A DNA stretch of 64,000 bases from Halichoerus grypus. Lineage: Eukaryota > Chordata > Mammalia > Carnivora > Phocidae. A program made the translations under genes and the position numbers. The stretch spans positions 81,322,414 through 81,386,413 of the forward strand of contig NC_135715.1 in NCBI RefSeq assembly GCF_964656455.1, in the 5' to 3' direction. Each line of letters begins with the position of its first letter. Position 1 is the stretch's first letter. The notes under the pieces were generated by a model. It was not told the origin of the DNA. It worked only from the letters and a program-made list of their open reading frames with translations, and searched no databases. This document shows, in pieces, positions 1 to 13,732 of the stretch.

Positions 1-402
1 TGTGTTCTGGTAAGCGCTGTGAATTGTGCAAGACTGTTGAATCTCAGATCTGTACCTCTGAAACAAATAATGCAATATATGTTAAGAAAGAAAAAAAGAA
101 GAAGAAGAATGTAGCAGGAGGGGAAGAATGAAGGGGGAGAAATCGGAGGGGGAGAAGAACCATGAGAGACGATGGACTCTGAAAAACAAACTGAGGGTTC
201 TAGAGGGGAGGGGGGTGGGAGGATGGGTTAGCCTGGTGATGGGTATTGAGGAGGGCACGTTCTGCATGGAGCACTGGGTGTTATGCACAAACAATGAATC
301 ATGGAACACTATATCTAAAACTACTGATGTAATGTATGGGGATTAACATAACAATAAAATAATTTTTTTTATAACAATAAAATAATTTAATAAAAAAAAA
401 AG
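1..402 (+). mobile_element. L1 3' UTR and A-rich tail (5' part outside window)
   Basis: The sequence runs from inside the first 3'-UTR module through the purine-rich linker and second module (AAACAAACTGAGGGTT, GATGGGTATTGAGGAGGGC) to an A-rich tail at 347-402. The tail contains two copies of ATAACAATAAAATAATTT. It matches the minus-strand copy at 12435-12790 with only two substitutions that I can see, so it is young. The small ORFs on both strands here are products of the repeat. Confidence 0.93.
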
Positions 403-1260
403 AACGCTTGCTATTAGACTTCCATGCAAAAGTAGGGCCGCAGTGCTAGCCTCAGGAAACAAGTGGGGAGTCGTGTTCTGCCTTCTGCCGGGGCCTGAGT
501 CCCACACGGAAAATGGTTCTGGACTCACTTGCAGTGCGCTCACGCATGCACACAGCAAAATGCGTCCACCCTCCGGCATGGCTACTTTAGCCAAAGCAGG
601 AATTCTCTACAGAGTTGTTCCTTTGAGTTAGGTGGTTGGCTTTAGGCCTGCAGGCACACCCGGGGCAAGGGTACCAGCCTCATAAACAAGAGGTGAGTTG
701 AGAACTGCCTTCCGCTCCAGCCTGTTTCTCACTCCATTTCACGTATGGGACCCTTTCCCCGGGCTGTCATATACGAGCACTGTCAAATTCCCCTGGCTTC
801 AGGAACGGCAATGTTAACTCAAGCGCAGTAACTCTATAGCATTGATTCTTGGTGTTAGTAGCCTGGTAACTAGGCATCCAGGCACACAGGGTACAGCAGT
901 GCTAATCTCCTCAAACAAGAGGTGAGTCCACAGCAGCCTTCCTTACAGGCCTGCTTCTCACTCCGAGTTACGTTTAGGTTCCATTTCTCATGCTTTCACA
1001 AAAACACACAATAGATGAAGTGCACGCTCAGGAAGGGCCATCTTTGCTGAGGCACGGGTCCTCTGCACTTTTGTTCCTTTCCGTTGGGTGGATGGCACTT
1101 AGGACTACACGCACACATGGGAGAGCCGATCTAGTTTCCCGAAACAAGAGTTGAGTCGATAGCTGCCTCCTGCCCATGCTTATTTCTCCCTCAGAATTCT
1201 GCTGGGACTCATTCCCCAGGTTTGCACTCAAGCAGAGTTGAAAATGCTGCCACCCTGTGG
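403..1260. repeat. Degenerate tandem array, four units of about 228 bp
   Basis: Anchors recur with a constant period. AAACAAG is at 457, 684, 913 and 1142 (steps 227, 229, 229). TTGTTCCTTT is at 615 and 1071 (2 x 228). AAAATGC is at 557 and 1241 (3 x 228). A GCACAC anchor recurs at about 651, 881 and 1111. Most units carry ACAAGAGGTGAGT and CCTG[CT]TTCTCACTCC. The array is richer in GC and CpG than its surroundings. I do not recognise the family, and there is no long ORF. The left edge is an L1 insertion, so more units could lie beyond it. Confidence 0.85.
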
Positions 1261-2469
1261 AGAGGTCCGTCAGATATAAATTTTACTGTCGCAGAATCAA
1301 AACATAATTTCAAATAAATAAATAACCCCAGTTTATATCAAAGTATTTTCAAAATTAAGCCTTAAAGACCTCAATTTTAAAACAATTACCTTAAAATAAG
1401 AGTAAAATTTTTCAGTGACTGTACTTCATCTTTGATTTTCCAAAACTTGAAAGGCTCACAAGCACTGGCCAAGCTTGTCTATGCACCAAACTTCCATTTC
1501 TTGACATTTTGTTAACATTGTTAACATAGGATTTAAAATTCCTAAACCATAAGTGAATTTTAGGAACAAAAGCACTGTAATTCCAAAAAAAAAAAATGCT
1601 TTTCAGAAATTTTAACAGAGAACTCTTCTTAATCATTACTATAAATAGGAATTCTTTTGACAGAAAAATAATTTTATTTTTAGACCTTTAATATCAATTT
1701 TTTAAATGATCAGGTTAAAAGAATTCTCCAGGAAAAAAATATAAGTATACCTAGGTTTTTATTTCTATGCTCAACAGTGTCAGGCTAAAACATCTCTAAG
1801 AAATGGTAGCTTTAAAGTATACTAAACAAAACTCGAAAAAGCAAATCCACTACAAAGGCATACTTGCTGCCAACATTTTTCCATATTACCTGCAACTATC
1901 TATAGGGCAAAAGGGAACAGAGAGGATGACTACTGTTGGTCAATTTCATTTCAGTATTTAGGGTAATGAAGTTTAAATGTCACTTCATACTGAGAGGCTG
2001 AAAAATTCCAATTAGCACAAAAGCTAATGTTGTATAAAAGAACAGTAGTTCACATGATTCAACCAATACATTGTAATACCAGTCTCCCATCCTCCTCCTC
2101 TCTCACCACCAGTGGGATGGAAAAATGTCTACATTCCTGCTAAGTTCCAAAGGTCAGGTTTGTATCTTCCAGAGAGCAGCCTTCTTTTTTAGAAAAAAAA
2201 CTGAATTACTATGAAGAAACATTCATTAATTTACCTGAAACTATTTAACACCTGGTTAAAACATGAAAATTAAATTGTCTGACCAATCAGCATAAATTAC
2301 CATGCATTTGCTTAACTGAAACTGCCCAGTATATGTTTAATGCATGAAGTGTTCACACTTTATCTTGCCATTAATAATCTTAACAATATTAATCTAAAGA
2401 TTCAAGGATCACACTCCTGTTCAATCTTTCCATGCTATTTTCAAGAGATCCATTCATCCTTCCATCCAT
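1261..2469. other. AT-rich intron, no recognisable feature
   Basis: TMEM135 intron downstream of exon C. No exon, repeat family or RNA gene was recognised. Confidence 0.6.
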
Positions 2470-2870
2470 TCACCCTTTCACGTATTCAGAAAACATTCAC
2501 TGAAGGCCTCTCATGTGCCAACCACTACACTAGATGCTGGGGACAGAGTGGTGAAGAGGACACAAAGTTTTTGTCTTCATGGAGCTTCACGCTCATTAGA
2601 GAAAGAGCAAATAAGTAAGTACATAAAATAATTACAGATTACAGTTAAGTGTTGTGCAGGAAATAAGACTCTAGGAGGCAAATAAGAGGCAGCCGATATT
2701 AAATTAGGTGGTAAGGGAAAGTGAAAGAGGATGTGACATTTAAACAGAAAAGAGAAGGAGCTAGCATGAGAAAAACATTTCAGATAGCTTGGGCAGAAAG
2801 CACAAAGACAAAACAGAGATTGGCACTTACGAGGAACCAACAAAAAGTATGAATGGAGCATAGTGAGCTG
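2470..2870 (-). mobile_element. LINE-2 (L2) 3' end, old
   Basis: Reverse complement of the L2 3' end: CATTCACTGAAGGCCTCTCA, then AGATGCTGGGGACAGAGTGG, TTCATGGAGCTTCACGCTC and the A-rich, purine-rich part of the L2 tail region. Strongly diverged. Confidence 0.7.
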
Positions 2871-4121
2871 CAGGGAAGGCTAATTCATACGAATATTTAC
2901 TCAGGGATGTGATTTAACATGTGGTATAACTGAGCTGTTAGGATAATGAGGTGCACTGTCAAAGTATTTTACTATATTTGTAGCGTAAATTCCTCACCTA
3001 CAGGTCTCCAAATAATTTTACATTCATGGACAATATTCCAATTTATACATAAATTGCCAAGTTTATAGGACTGGTACACATTTTGATACAATGACTAGAT
3101 GTTTTCCTTCCTCAGTAATTCTCCTTTTCTCATATAATTTTTTTTTAAATATCACTTGCCCTCTTTCCAAACTTTCTCAAATACCTCCGATTTAATCAGA
3201 ATAGTTCTCTTAGTTCCCCTCCTGAAGTCTCCCCTTAAATCAGAATTACGTCCATTTGGAGGGCGTAACTCCTGCCTGGGAGCTGGCAGATCTTGAGGGC
3301 TGCCAGCAACATTGCTGCCCGCCCCCCCGCCGTTGTACAAGTGGGGCAGGAAATCAGATTTGGAAGGAGTGTTTCAGAAACCACTGCACAAATGAAAAAA
3401 TACTGCTTTAACCTCTGCTCATATCTTCAGGGACTCTAAGGTAAGTGTTAGCTTGGGTATATGCCACCATCAATATTAGACCACAGGCATTCACATTCAG
3501 AAGCAAAATGTGATACAGTCCCTCTTCCTCAGAGTGACTGCTGGGAGGCTGTCTTTTGGGGGTGCTGTACAACTTCCCATCACCAACTGAGTGGGGATCA
3601 GATATTATAAAGGAAGAACATAAACTTTTTAAAGCATCAGGATTGTGACAGACAAAACTAGAGAATTTGTGGCAGGTGGTGCCACCTGCACCAGACTAAC
3701 TGCAATGAAAATGACTTCCTCCCCAGAGGTGGTGGTGATGGAGGATGGAAGGACGGCAGGCACAGAACGGGGGACGGGTGTGAGCAGAGACATTCTAGTA
3801 CACAAATATACTAGGGAGGGAGGAATTTCTGCCAGTGGGCACAGCTAACTTCCTTCATGTAGAGTAACTGTTGAACATGCTCCATGCCTTCAAAAATGTA
3901 ACAGCTTTACAAGTCCAACACCAAATGCCACTGTATCAGATTGCGCACAGGGTATGTGTATGACTGCTGATCCACTAGTAGACAGCATACCCCAGGGACC
4001 TTGTTCTAGCACGCATTCTAATGAGAACACATTACAACATATAAATTTTAATAACTTTATTTTTCTGTCTTTTTTGCTGTTGTTGCTTCACCTTCTCTTC
4101 TACTTTAAAAGTTTTACACTG
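2871..4121. other. Intron, no clear feature
   Basis: Mostly unique-looking sequence with one short GC-rich patch near 3290-3350. No splice-bounded open segment was found for either strand. Confidence 0.5.
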
Positions 4122-4315
4122 ATTTTTTTATACAATTTTATTTATTTGAGACAGAAAGAGAGAACATGAGCAGGGGAGGGGGCAGAGGGAGAGGAAGGGC
4201 AAGAAGCAGACTCCCCCTGAGCAGGGAGCCTGAAACGGGGCTTGATCCCAGGACCCTGGGATCATGACCTGAGCTGAAGGCAGACACTTAACCCACTGAG
4301 TCACACAGGCACCCC
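4122..4315 (-). mobile_element. Can-SINE, minus orientation
   Basis: A T-rich start and GA-rich stretch are followed by the reverse of the tRNA-related head (GGGATCATGACCTGAGCTGAAGG ... CACACAGGCACCCC). The flanking duplication is weak, so this is probably one of the older copies. Confidence 0.92.
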
Positions 4316-4510
4316 TTCACTAACTTTTAAATAAGCGAATTTTAAAATTAATTAACCAAGGATCTGGTAAATGAATACTAAAAGCTAAATTGTTATCTAT
4401 TTTTCACAAATTTCTCATTCTTCAAGTCAAATGCAAAGAATGATAGCAATTACTGTCTATTTTTCCATTTACTTTGAAATCATGCTTTAATTCAAAAGTT
4501 ATTTCTATAT

Positions 4511-4689
4511 GGGGCACGCCTGGGTGGCTCAGCCAGTTGAGTGTCTGACTTTGGCTCAGATCATGATCTCAGGTCCTGGATTAAGCCCAGCATCTGGCTC
4601 TGTGCTCAGTGGGGAGTCTACTTGTCCCTCTCCCTCTGCCCCTCCCCCCACTCATGTTTTTTCTCTCTCTCAAATAAATACAATCTTTA
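4511..4689 (+). mobile_element. Can-SINE beside TMEM135 exon C
   Basis: Head GGGGCACGCCTGGGTGGCTC, CT-rich body and AATAAA-containing tail. A perfect 17-bp duplication, AAAAGTTATTTCTATAT, lies at 4494-4510 and 4690-4706. Antisense to TMEM135; the duplication ends 40 bp from the splice donor of exon C. Confidence 0.96.
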
Positions 4690-4737
4690 AAAAGTTATTT
4701 CTATATATATTCCCCATGGCTAACAGTGATACTTTTA

Positions 4738-6360
<1,623 letters not shown>

Positions 6361-6499
6361 TAGTGGCTATTTACCCCAAAATTACAAAACACTAATTCAA
6401 ACGGACATATGCATCTCTATGTTTATTGCAACATTATTTACAATAGCCAAATTATGGAAGCAGCCCATTTCAATCAATGAATGGATAAAGAAGAGGTGG

Positions 6500-6548
<49 letters not shown>

Positions 6549-6770
6549 ATTCAACCGTATTACTCATATGTGGAATTTAGGAAACAAATGAGCAAAGGGA
6601 AAAAAAAAGAGAGAAACTAATCAAGAAACAGACTCTTAACTACAGAGAACAAACTGCTGATTATCAGAGGGGAGGTAGTTAGGGATATGGGTGAAACAGG
6701 TGATGGGGATTAAGGAGTGCACTTATCATGATAAAACAAAAGGATATACATAAATTTTTTTAAAAAGTTT
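6361..6770 (+). mobile_element. Old L1 3' end with internal deletion
   Basis: Contains the end of L1 ORF2 (ACAATAGCCAAATTATGGAAG, AATGGATAAAGAAGAGGTGG), then an (AC)n tract, then a jump into 3'-UTR sequence (TGGAATTTAGGAAACAAATG ... GTGATGGGGATTAAGGAGTGC) and an A-rich tail. About 150 bp of ORF2 end is missing after the microsatellite. Confidence 0.85.
6503..6543. repeat. (AC)n microsatellite inside L1
   Basis: About 20 perfect AC units, at the same L1 position that carries TA or TG runs in other copies in this window. Confidence 0.97.
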
Positions 6771-6875
6771 ACTACCACAATTATTCCTGCCATCTGTTAT
6801 TCCTTCCCTCCCTCTTACCTTCTGTATGTGCTGTATACTAAAATGAAGACAAAGTCTTTAAATACAGTAAAAATT

Positions 6876-7075
6876 TTGAGCACCTACTCTGTGCTCATGT
6901 ACGTGAGGCAACTCACATGTTATTTCATCTAATGGACACAACACTCCATAACAGAGATCATTAACCCAAGTTAACAGATGAGGACTTTAGGGTCCAGAGT
7001 GGTTAAATCACTTGCCCAAAGTCACAAAGCCAGCAGGGGTGAAATGAGAGTCTAAGGTCTGATTTATTGGCTTCA
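6876..7075 (-). mobile_element. MIR SINE, old
   Basis: Reverse-orientation MIR: TTTGAGCACCTACTCTGTGC, then a TTATTTCATCTAATGG variant, AACAGATGAGGACTTTAGGG, and TCACTTGCCCAAAGTCACA. Confidence 0.8.
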
Positions 7076-7251
7076 GCTTCCCATAACTGATCCCTAACTT
7101 TCTATATTGGCTATTCATTCAACACTCTCTAAAATATCACTACAAAGATTATTTTTATTAACTGATGTTCTAATTTTAAATCACTAAATTTTCTATTAAT
7201 TATAGATGTATTTTAATATTATATAGAAGTATAATTCCTATACTTGAAATA

Positions 7252-7392
7252 GCCCAGTGATGGGTATTAAGGAGGGCACATATTGCGTGGAGCTCTGCAT
7301 GTTATACGAAAACAATGGATCGTGGATCACTACATCAAAAACTAATGATGTATTGTATGGTGACTAACATAACAACAACAAAAAAAGGACAA
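7252..7392 (+). mobile_element. L1 3'-terminal fragment
   Basis: Second 3'-UTR module only: GTGATGGGTATTAAGGAGGG through ACTACATCAAAAACTAATG and AACATAACAACAAC with an A-rich tail. Severely 5'-truncated. Confidence 0.88.
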
Positions 7393-7803
7393 AGTTAAAA
7401 AAACAACAAAAAAATACTATTTGTATGAAATTCAGACTTCTTTGTATAATATACAAATAAAGATGTTTTATTCCATTTCCAAAGCCCTGAAAATTTCTAC
7501 TCTTACAAAAAACATTTATGTAAGGTTTGCTCCTTATTATTCCTCTATCATCTTGAATGTGCCCCAGAACTTTTGTTTCTCCTTTCCACATTTGGAATAT
7601 TTGATTAGCACATATTAACCTGTTTCCTAAAGTTCCCCATTCTAGCCTCCTACAACTGTGTCTAGTTTGACATAGAAAACTATTACAAGTTCATATAAAT
7701 CTATTCTAAAGGCATATGTTGGTCTATAGTCCAGACAAAAATAATAAATAACACTGACTTGCCATTATGTGCCTTTTATAAAACTCTATGCACTGTTTCT
7801 GGT

Positions 7804-7822
7804 AAAAAAAAAAAAAAAAAAA
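7804..7822 (+). repeat. Poly(A) run
   Basis: A pure A run followed by AT-rich sequence, with no attached element that I can identify. Confidence 0.8.
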
Positions 7823-7939
7823 AGATAGATATGATATATATGTATATCATTACTGAAAAGAAAATAAAACACCTTGGCAAAGTACAAATATCATATAAAA
7901 CAGTAACACAGTGTGCTAAATATCAAGATAAAAAACTTA

Positions 7940-8176
<237 letters not shown>

Positions 8177-8696
8177 TTAATATACAAATACATTTTGGAG
8201 AGTACCTTATCATTTGAAATAATGTTTTTCAAAATTTAAATAAAATCTTATCCTTTATAAGAAAATGCTGACAGCCATTTCTTTAATAATGCAATAAATT
8301 CTTCTATTAAGTTTTCTATTTTAGTTCCAGCATAGTTAACATACAGTGTTATATTAGTTTCAGGTGCATAATACACTGACTCAACATTATTCAGTGTTTA
8401 TCAAGATAAGTGTACTATTAATCTCCTTCACCTATTTCACCCATCCCCCACCCACCTACCCTCTGGTAACCATCAGTGTGTTCTCTGTAGTTAAGAGTCT
8501 ATTTCTTCGTTTGTCTCTCTCTCTCATTTTTTTTCCTTTGCTCATTTGTTTTGTTTCCTAAATTCCACATATGAGTAAAATAATACGGTATTTGTCCTTC
8601 TCTAGCTGGCTTATTTTGCTTAGCATTATACTCTTTAGCTCATCCATGTTGTTGCAAATGGCAAGATTTTATTCTTTTTTGTGGCTCAATATTCCA

Positions 8697-8728
8697 TTGT
8701 GTGTATATGTGTATGTGTGTGTGTGTAT
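8697..8728. repeat. TG-rich microsatellite in old L1 ORF2
   Basis: Interrupted TG/TA run at the homologous position of the AC and TA tracts in the other L1 copies. Confidence 0.9.
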
Positions 8729-10028
8729 AAAACCTCTTCTTTATCCTATTGATGGACACTTGGGCTGCTTCCATAATTTAGCTATTGTAAATAATGCTGC
8801 AATAAACAGAGGGTACACGTAGTGTCTCTGTGAATTAGTGTTTCTGTATTTTTTGGGTAAATACCCAGTACTGTGAGTACTAGGTTGTAGGGTAGTTCCA
8901 TTTTCAACTTTCTGGGGAATCCCCATACTGTTTTCCAGCATGGCTGCATCAGTTTGCATTCCCACAAATAGTGCAAGAGGGTTCCTATTTCTCCACATCC
9001 TTGCCAACACCTGTTGTTTCCTGTGTTGTTGATTTTAGCCATTCTGCCAGGTGTGAGGTGATAGCTCATTGCAGTTTTGCTTTGCAGTTCCCTGATGATC
9101 ACTGATGGTGAGTATCTTTTCATGTGTCCGTTGGACATCTGGATGTCTTCTTTGGAGAAATGTTCGTTCATCTTGTCTGCTCATTTTTAAATTGAATTAG
9201 TTGTTTTTCAGGCATCGAGTTATAGAAGTTCTTTATAATTCTGGATACTAACCCTTTATCAGATATGTCATTTGCAAATATCTTTTCCCATCCCATAGGC
9301 CGTCTTTTAGTTTTGTTGATTATTACCTTTGCTGTGCAGAAGCTTTTTATTTGATGTAGTCCCAATAGTTTTATTTTTGCTTTTGCTTCCCTTGCCTCAG
9401 GAGACATATCTAGAAAAAAGTTGCTATGTCCGATATCAGAGAAGTTACTGCCTGTGCTCTCTTCTAGGATTTTTACGGTTTTATGTCTCACATTTAGGTC
9501 CTTAATCCATTTGGAATTTAGCTTTGTGTATGGTGTAAGCCAGTGGGCCAGTTTCATTCTTTTGCATGTTGCTGTCCACTTTTCTCAACACCATTTGTTG
9601 AAGAGGCTGTCTTTTTCCCACTGGATATTCTTTCCTGCTTTGTCGAAGATTAACTGACCATATAATTGTGAGTTTACCTCTGGTTTTCTATTCTGTTCCA
9701 TTGATCTATGTGCCTATTTTTGTGCTAGTACCATGCTTGTTTTGATTACTAAAGCTTTGTAGTATAAGTTGAAGTCTGGAATTGTGACATCTCCAACTTT
9801 GCTTTTCTTTTTCAAAATTGCTCTGGCTATTCGGGGTCTTTGTGGTTCCATACAAATTTTAGGATTCTTTGTTCCAGTTCTGTGAAAAATGTTGTTGGTA
9901 TTTTGATAGGGATAACATTAAATCTGTAGATTGTATACATTTGTGTAGTATGGACACTTTTACAATATTTGTTCTTCCAATCCATGAGCACAGATTATCT
10001 TTCCACTTGTTTGTGTAGAAACAGCAAC

Positions 10029-10124
10029 ATCTTTTATCAATGTTTATGAATACTGTTTATAAATATATAAACTATATATAATATATATATATAAAATATA
10101 AACTATAAAACATTGATAAAAGAT
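10029..10124. repeat. AT-rich palindrome (inverted duplication)
   Basis: ATCTTTTATCAATGTTTA at 10029-10046 is answered by its reverse complement at 10107-10124 with one mismatch. The centre is a (TA)-rich run, and further AT-rich pairing reaches inward. Other L1s have only one copy of this ORF2 sequence, so the second arm is an inverted local duplication. Confidence 0.85.
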
Positions 10125-12423
10125 AATTTATATATTTTTACACAAGTCTTTCACCTCCTTGGTTAAGTTTATTCCTAGATATTTTATTACCTTTGGTGCA
10201 ATTGTAAATGGAATTGCTTTCTTAATTTCTCTTTCTGTTGCTTATTAGTATATAAAAATACCATGAATTTCTATATGTTGATTTGGTATCATGCAATCTT
10301 ACTGAATTCATTTATCAGTTCTAATAGCTTTTTGGTGGAGTCTTTAAGGTTTTCCATATATAGTATCATGTCATCTGCACATAGAAAAAGTTTTACTTCT
10401 TCCTTCCTCTTTTCTGATCACTGTGGCTAGGACTTCCAGTACTACGTTAAATATGAGTGGTGAGAGTGGACATCCTTGTCTTGTTCCTGACCTTAGGGGA
10501 AATGCTCTCGGTTTTTCACCATTGAATATTATGTTAGCTGTGGGTTTTTCATTTATGGCTTTTATGATGTTGAGGTGTTCCCTCTAATCCCACTTTGCTG
10601 AGGGTTTTTATCATGAATGGATGTTTTATATTCTAAAATGCTTTTTCTGCATCCATTAAAATGATCATTTGGTTTTTATTCCTTCTTTTATTGATGTGAT
10701 GAATCACATTGATTGACTTGTGAATACTGAACCACCCTTGCACCCCAGGAATAAATTCCACTTGATTCTGGTGAATGAATTTTTAATGTATTGTTGGGTT
10801 CAGTTTGCTAGTATTTTGTTGAAAATTTTTGCATCTATGTTCAGAAAGAGATATTGGCCTGTATTTCTCTTTTTTTGTAGTGTCTTTATCTAGCTTTGGT
10901 ATCAGGGTAATGTTGGCTTCATAGAATAAATTAAGAAGTTTTCCTTTTCTATTTTTTGGAATAGTTTGAGAACAGGTGTTAACTCTTCTTTAAATGTTTG
11001 GTAGAATCCCCTTGTGAAACCATCTGGTCCTGGACTTTTGTTTGCTGGGACATAGGTTAACATTCTCCTACAATCTTTTTGATTTCTGTGCTTCGGTTGT
11101 TACTTCTCCCCTTTCATTTCTAATTTTATTTACTTGAGTCCTCTCTGTCTTTTTATGAATCTGGCTAAAGGCTTATGATTTTGTTGATTTTTCAAAGAAC
11201 TGGCTCCTGGTTTCACTGATTTGTTCTATTGTTTTTTTAGTTTCTACTTTATTTCTGCTCTAATCTTTATTATTTCCTACCTTCTACTGGCTTGTGGCTT
11301 TGTTTGTTGTTCTTTCTCTAGTTCCTTTAGATGTAAGGTTAGATTGGTTGTTTATTTAGGATTTTTCTTGCTTCTTGAGGTAGGCCTATATTGCTATAAA
11401 CTTCCCTCTTAGAACAGCTTTTGCTATATCCCAGATTTTGGACTATTGTGTTTGCATTTTCATTTCTCTCCATGTATTTTTTATTTCCTCTCTGATTTCT
11501 TGATTTACTCATTCATTGTTTAGTAGTATGTTATTTAACCTCCATGTATTTATGTGCTTTTCATGTTTTTTCTTGTGCTTGATTTCTAGTTTCATACCAT
11601 TGTGGTCAGAAAAGATGTATTTTTATAACTTCAAGTTTTCTGAATTTGTTGAGACTTGTTTTGTGGCCTAATATGTGATCTATTCTGGAGAATGCTCCAT
11701 GTACATTTGAAAAGAATGTGTATTCTGCTGTCTTAGGATGGAATGTTCTGACTATATCTGTTAGATCCATCTGGGCCAATATGTCATTCAAAACCACTGT
11801 TTCTTTGTTGATTTTGTTTGAATGATCTGTCTATTGATGTAAGTGAAGTGTTGAAGTACCCTACTATTATTGTATTACTATTGATCATTTTCTTTATGTT
11901 TGTTATTAACTGCTTTATGTATTTATTTGGGTGCTCCCAAGTTGGATTCATAAATATTTACAATTTTTATATCTTCTTGTTGGATTGTATTGTTTATGAT
12001 CATACAGTGTCCTTTGTCCCTTTTTACAGTCCTTGTGTGAAAGTCTATTTTGTCGATATAACTTGCTACTCAGGCTACCTTTTCACTTCCATTTGCATGA
12101 TAGATGTTTCTCTATCCCTTCACTTTCAGTCTGCATATGTCCTTAGGTCTGAAATGAGTCTCTGGCAGGCAGCATGTAGATGGGTCTTGCTTTTTTATCC
12201 ATTCTGTCATCATGTGCCATGATTGGAGCATTTAGTCCATGTACATTCAAAGTAATTATTGATATGTATGTATTTATTGCCATTTTGTTACTTGACTTAT
12301 GGTTATTTTGATAGTTCCTCTCTGTTCCTTTCTTCTCTTGCTCTCTTCTTTCATGATTTGTTGGCTTTCTTTAGCAAAATATTTGGATTCCTTATTGTTT
12401 TTTTTTAATTTATTACTGTTTTT

Positions 12424-12995
12424 TTTTTATTTTTTATTGTTATGTTAATCCCCATACATTACATCATTAGTTTTAGATATAGTGTTCCATGATTCATTGT
12501 TTGTGCATAACACCCAGTGCTCCATGCAGAACGTGCCCTCCTCAATACCCATCACCAGGCTAACCCATCCTCCCACCCCCCTCCCCTCTAGAACCCTCAG
12601 TTTGTTTTTCAGAGTCCATCGTCTCTCATGGTTCTTCTCCCCCTCCGATTTCTCCCCCTTCATTCTTCCCCTCCTGCTACATTCTTCTTCTTCTTTTTTT
12701 CTTTCTTAACATATATTGCATTATTTGTTTCAGAGGTACAGATCTGAGATTCAACAGTCTTGCACAATTCACAGCGCTTACCAGAGCACATACCCTCCCC
12801 AGTGTCCATCACCCAGTCACCCCATCCCTCCCACCCCACCCCCCACTCCAGCAACCCTCAGTTTGTTTCCTGAGATTAAGAATTCCTCATATCAGTGAGG
12901 TCATATGATACATGTCTTTCTCTGTTTGACTTATTTCGCTCAGCATAATACCCTCCAGTTCCATCCACGTCGTTGCAAATGGCAAGATCTCATTC
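12424..12995 (-). mobile_element. Young 5'-truncated L1 nested in the old L1
   Basis: A 572-bp insertion bounded by a perfect 17-bp duplication, AATTTATTACTGTTTTT (12407-12423 and 12996-13012). On the minus strand it starts in the end of ORF2 (GAGATCTTGCCATTTGCAAC), covers both 3'-UTR modules and ends in an A-rich tail. It sits in the ORF1-ORF2 spacer of the host L1. Over about 355 bp it is almost identical to 1-355. Confidence 0.97.
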
Positions 12996-13529
12996 AATTT
13001 ATTACTGTTTTTGACTTGTAGTTACCGTTAGGTTTATATATAACATCTTCCGCATATAGCAGTCTATGTTCAGCTAATGGTTGCTTAATTTTACTCCTCT
13101 CCTCTCCACATTTCACATATTTGGTATCATATTTTACATCCTTTTATTTTGTGCTTCTCTTGACTGATTTTTATAGATATACTTATTTTTTTGTTGTTTT
13201 TGTACTTCCTGTTTTTTCTTACTCTTACTTATGATTTTTGTTTTCCTCTTACAAAGCCCCCCTTAGCATTTCTTGTAGGGCTGGTTTAGTGGTCATGAAT
13301 TCTTTTAACTTTTGTTTGTCTGGGAAATTCCTTCTAATCTGAATGACAGCCTTGCTGGATAGAATATTCTTGGCTTCCAATTTTTCCCTTTGAGCACTTT
13401 CAATATATCATACCAGTCCCTTCTGGTCTGCAACGTTTCTGCTGAAAAATCAGCTGATAGCCTTATGGGGTTTCCTGTATATGTAACCATCTTTTTTTTT
13501 TTTTTTTTTTACAATCTTTAAAATTCTTT

Positions 13530-13732
13530 CCTGGCGCACCTGGGTGGCTCGGTCGTTAAGTGTCAGCCTTTGGCTCAGGTCATGATCCCAGGATCCTGGG
13601 ATTGAGCCCTGCATCGGGCTCCCTGCCTGGCGGGAAGCCTGCTTCTCCCTCTCCTACTCCCCCTGCTTGTGTTCCTGCTCTCGCTCTCTCTCTCTCTGTG
13701 TCGAATAAATAAAATCTTTAAATAAAATAAAA
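13530..13732 (+). mobile_element. Can-SINE in old L1 ORF1
   Basis: Head TGGCGCACCTGGGTGGCTCG and a tail with AATAAAATCTTT. Duplication TAAAATTCTTT at 13519-13529 and 13733-13743. Antisense to TMEM135. Confidence 0.95.

Larger units (their letters stand above)
8558..12290 (-). pseudogene. Old L1 ORF2 remnant (endonuclease-reverse transcriptase)
   Basis: Pieces of the L1 ORF2 protein appear in order on the minus strand. Near 12180-12290 is an endonuclease start resembling LNVHGLNAPI, with a degraded ETHF-like motif. Near 11606-11797 is the endonuclease end with SRIDHILGHK. At 9168-9557 are C-terminal blocks with FANDISDKGLVSRI. At 8782-9171 is the Cys-rich tail [18 protein letters not shown]. 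The frame ends at the TAG complemented at 8558-8560. Many stops and frameshifts make it non-functional. A TG-rich microsatellite lies at 8697-8728 and an AT palindrome at 10029-10124. The endpoints are approximate. Confidence 0.88.

Noticed and set aside
82..346. ORFs of 72-75 codons on both strands, repeated almost exactly at 12445-12709 and in part at 55058-55319
   Set aside because: They lie wholly in the L1 3' UTR; the similarity reflects copies of the repeat, not a conserved gene pair.
403..1260. Reading the 228-bp array as an endogenous retrovirus LTR
   Set aside because: The internal period of 228 bp over four units and the lack of LTR ends or a primer site do not fit an LTR.
2225..2250. 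Donor-like CAG|GTAAAT on the minus strand ending in TTTCAG, resembling the end expected of a TMEM135 exon
   Set aside because: It lies downstream of exon C, where that exon cannot be, and the upstream sequence does not encode TMEM135.
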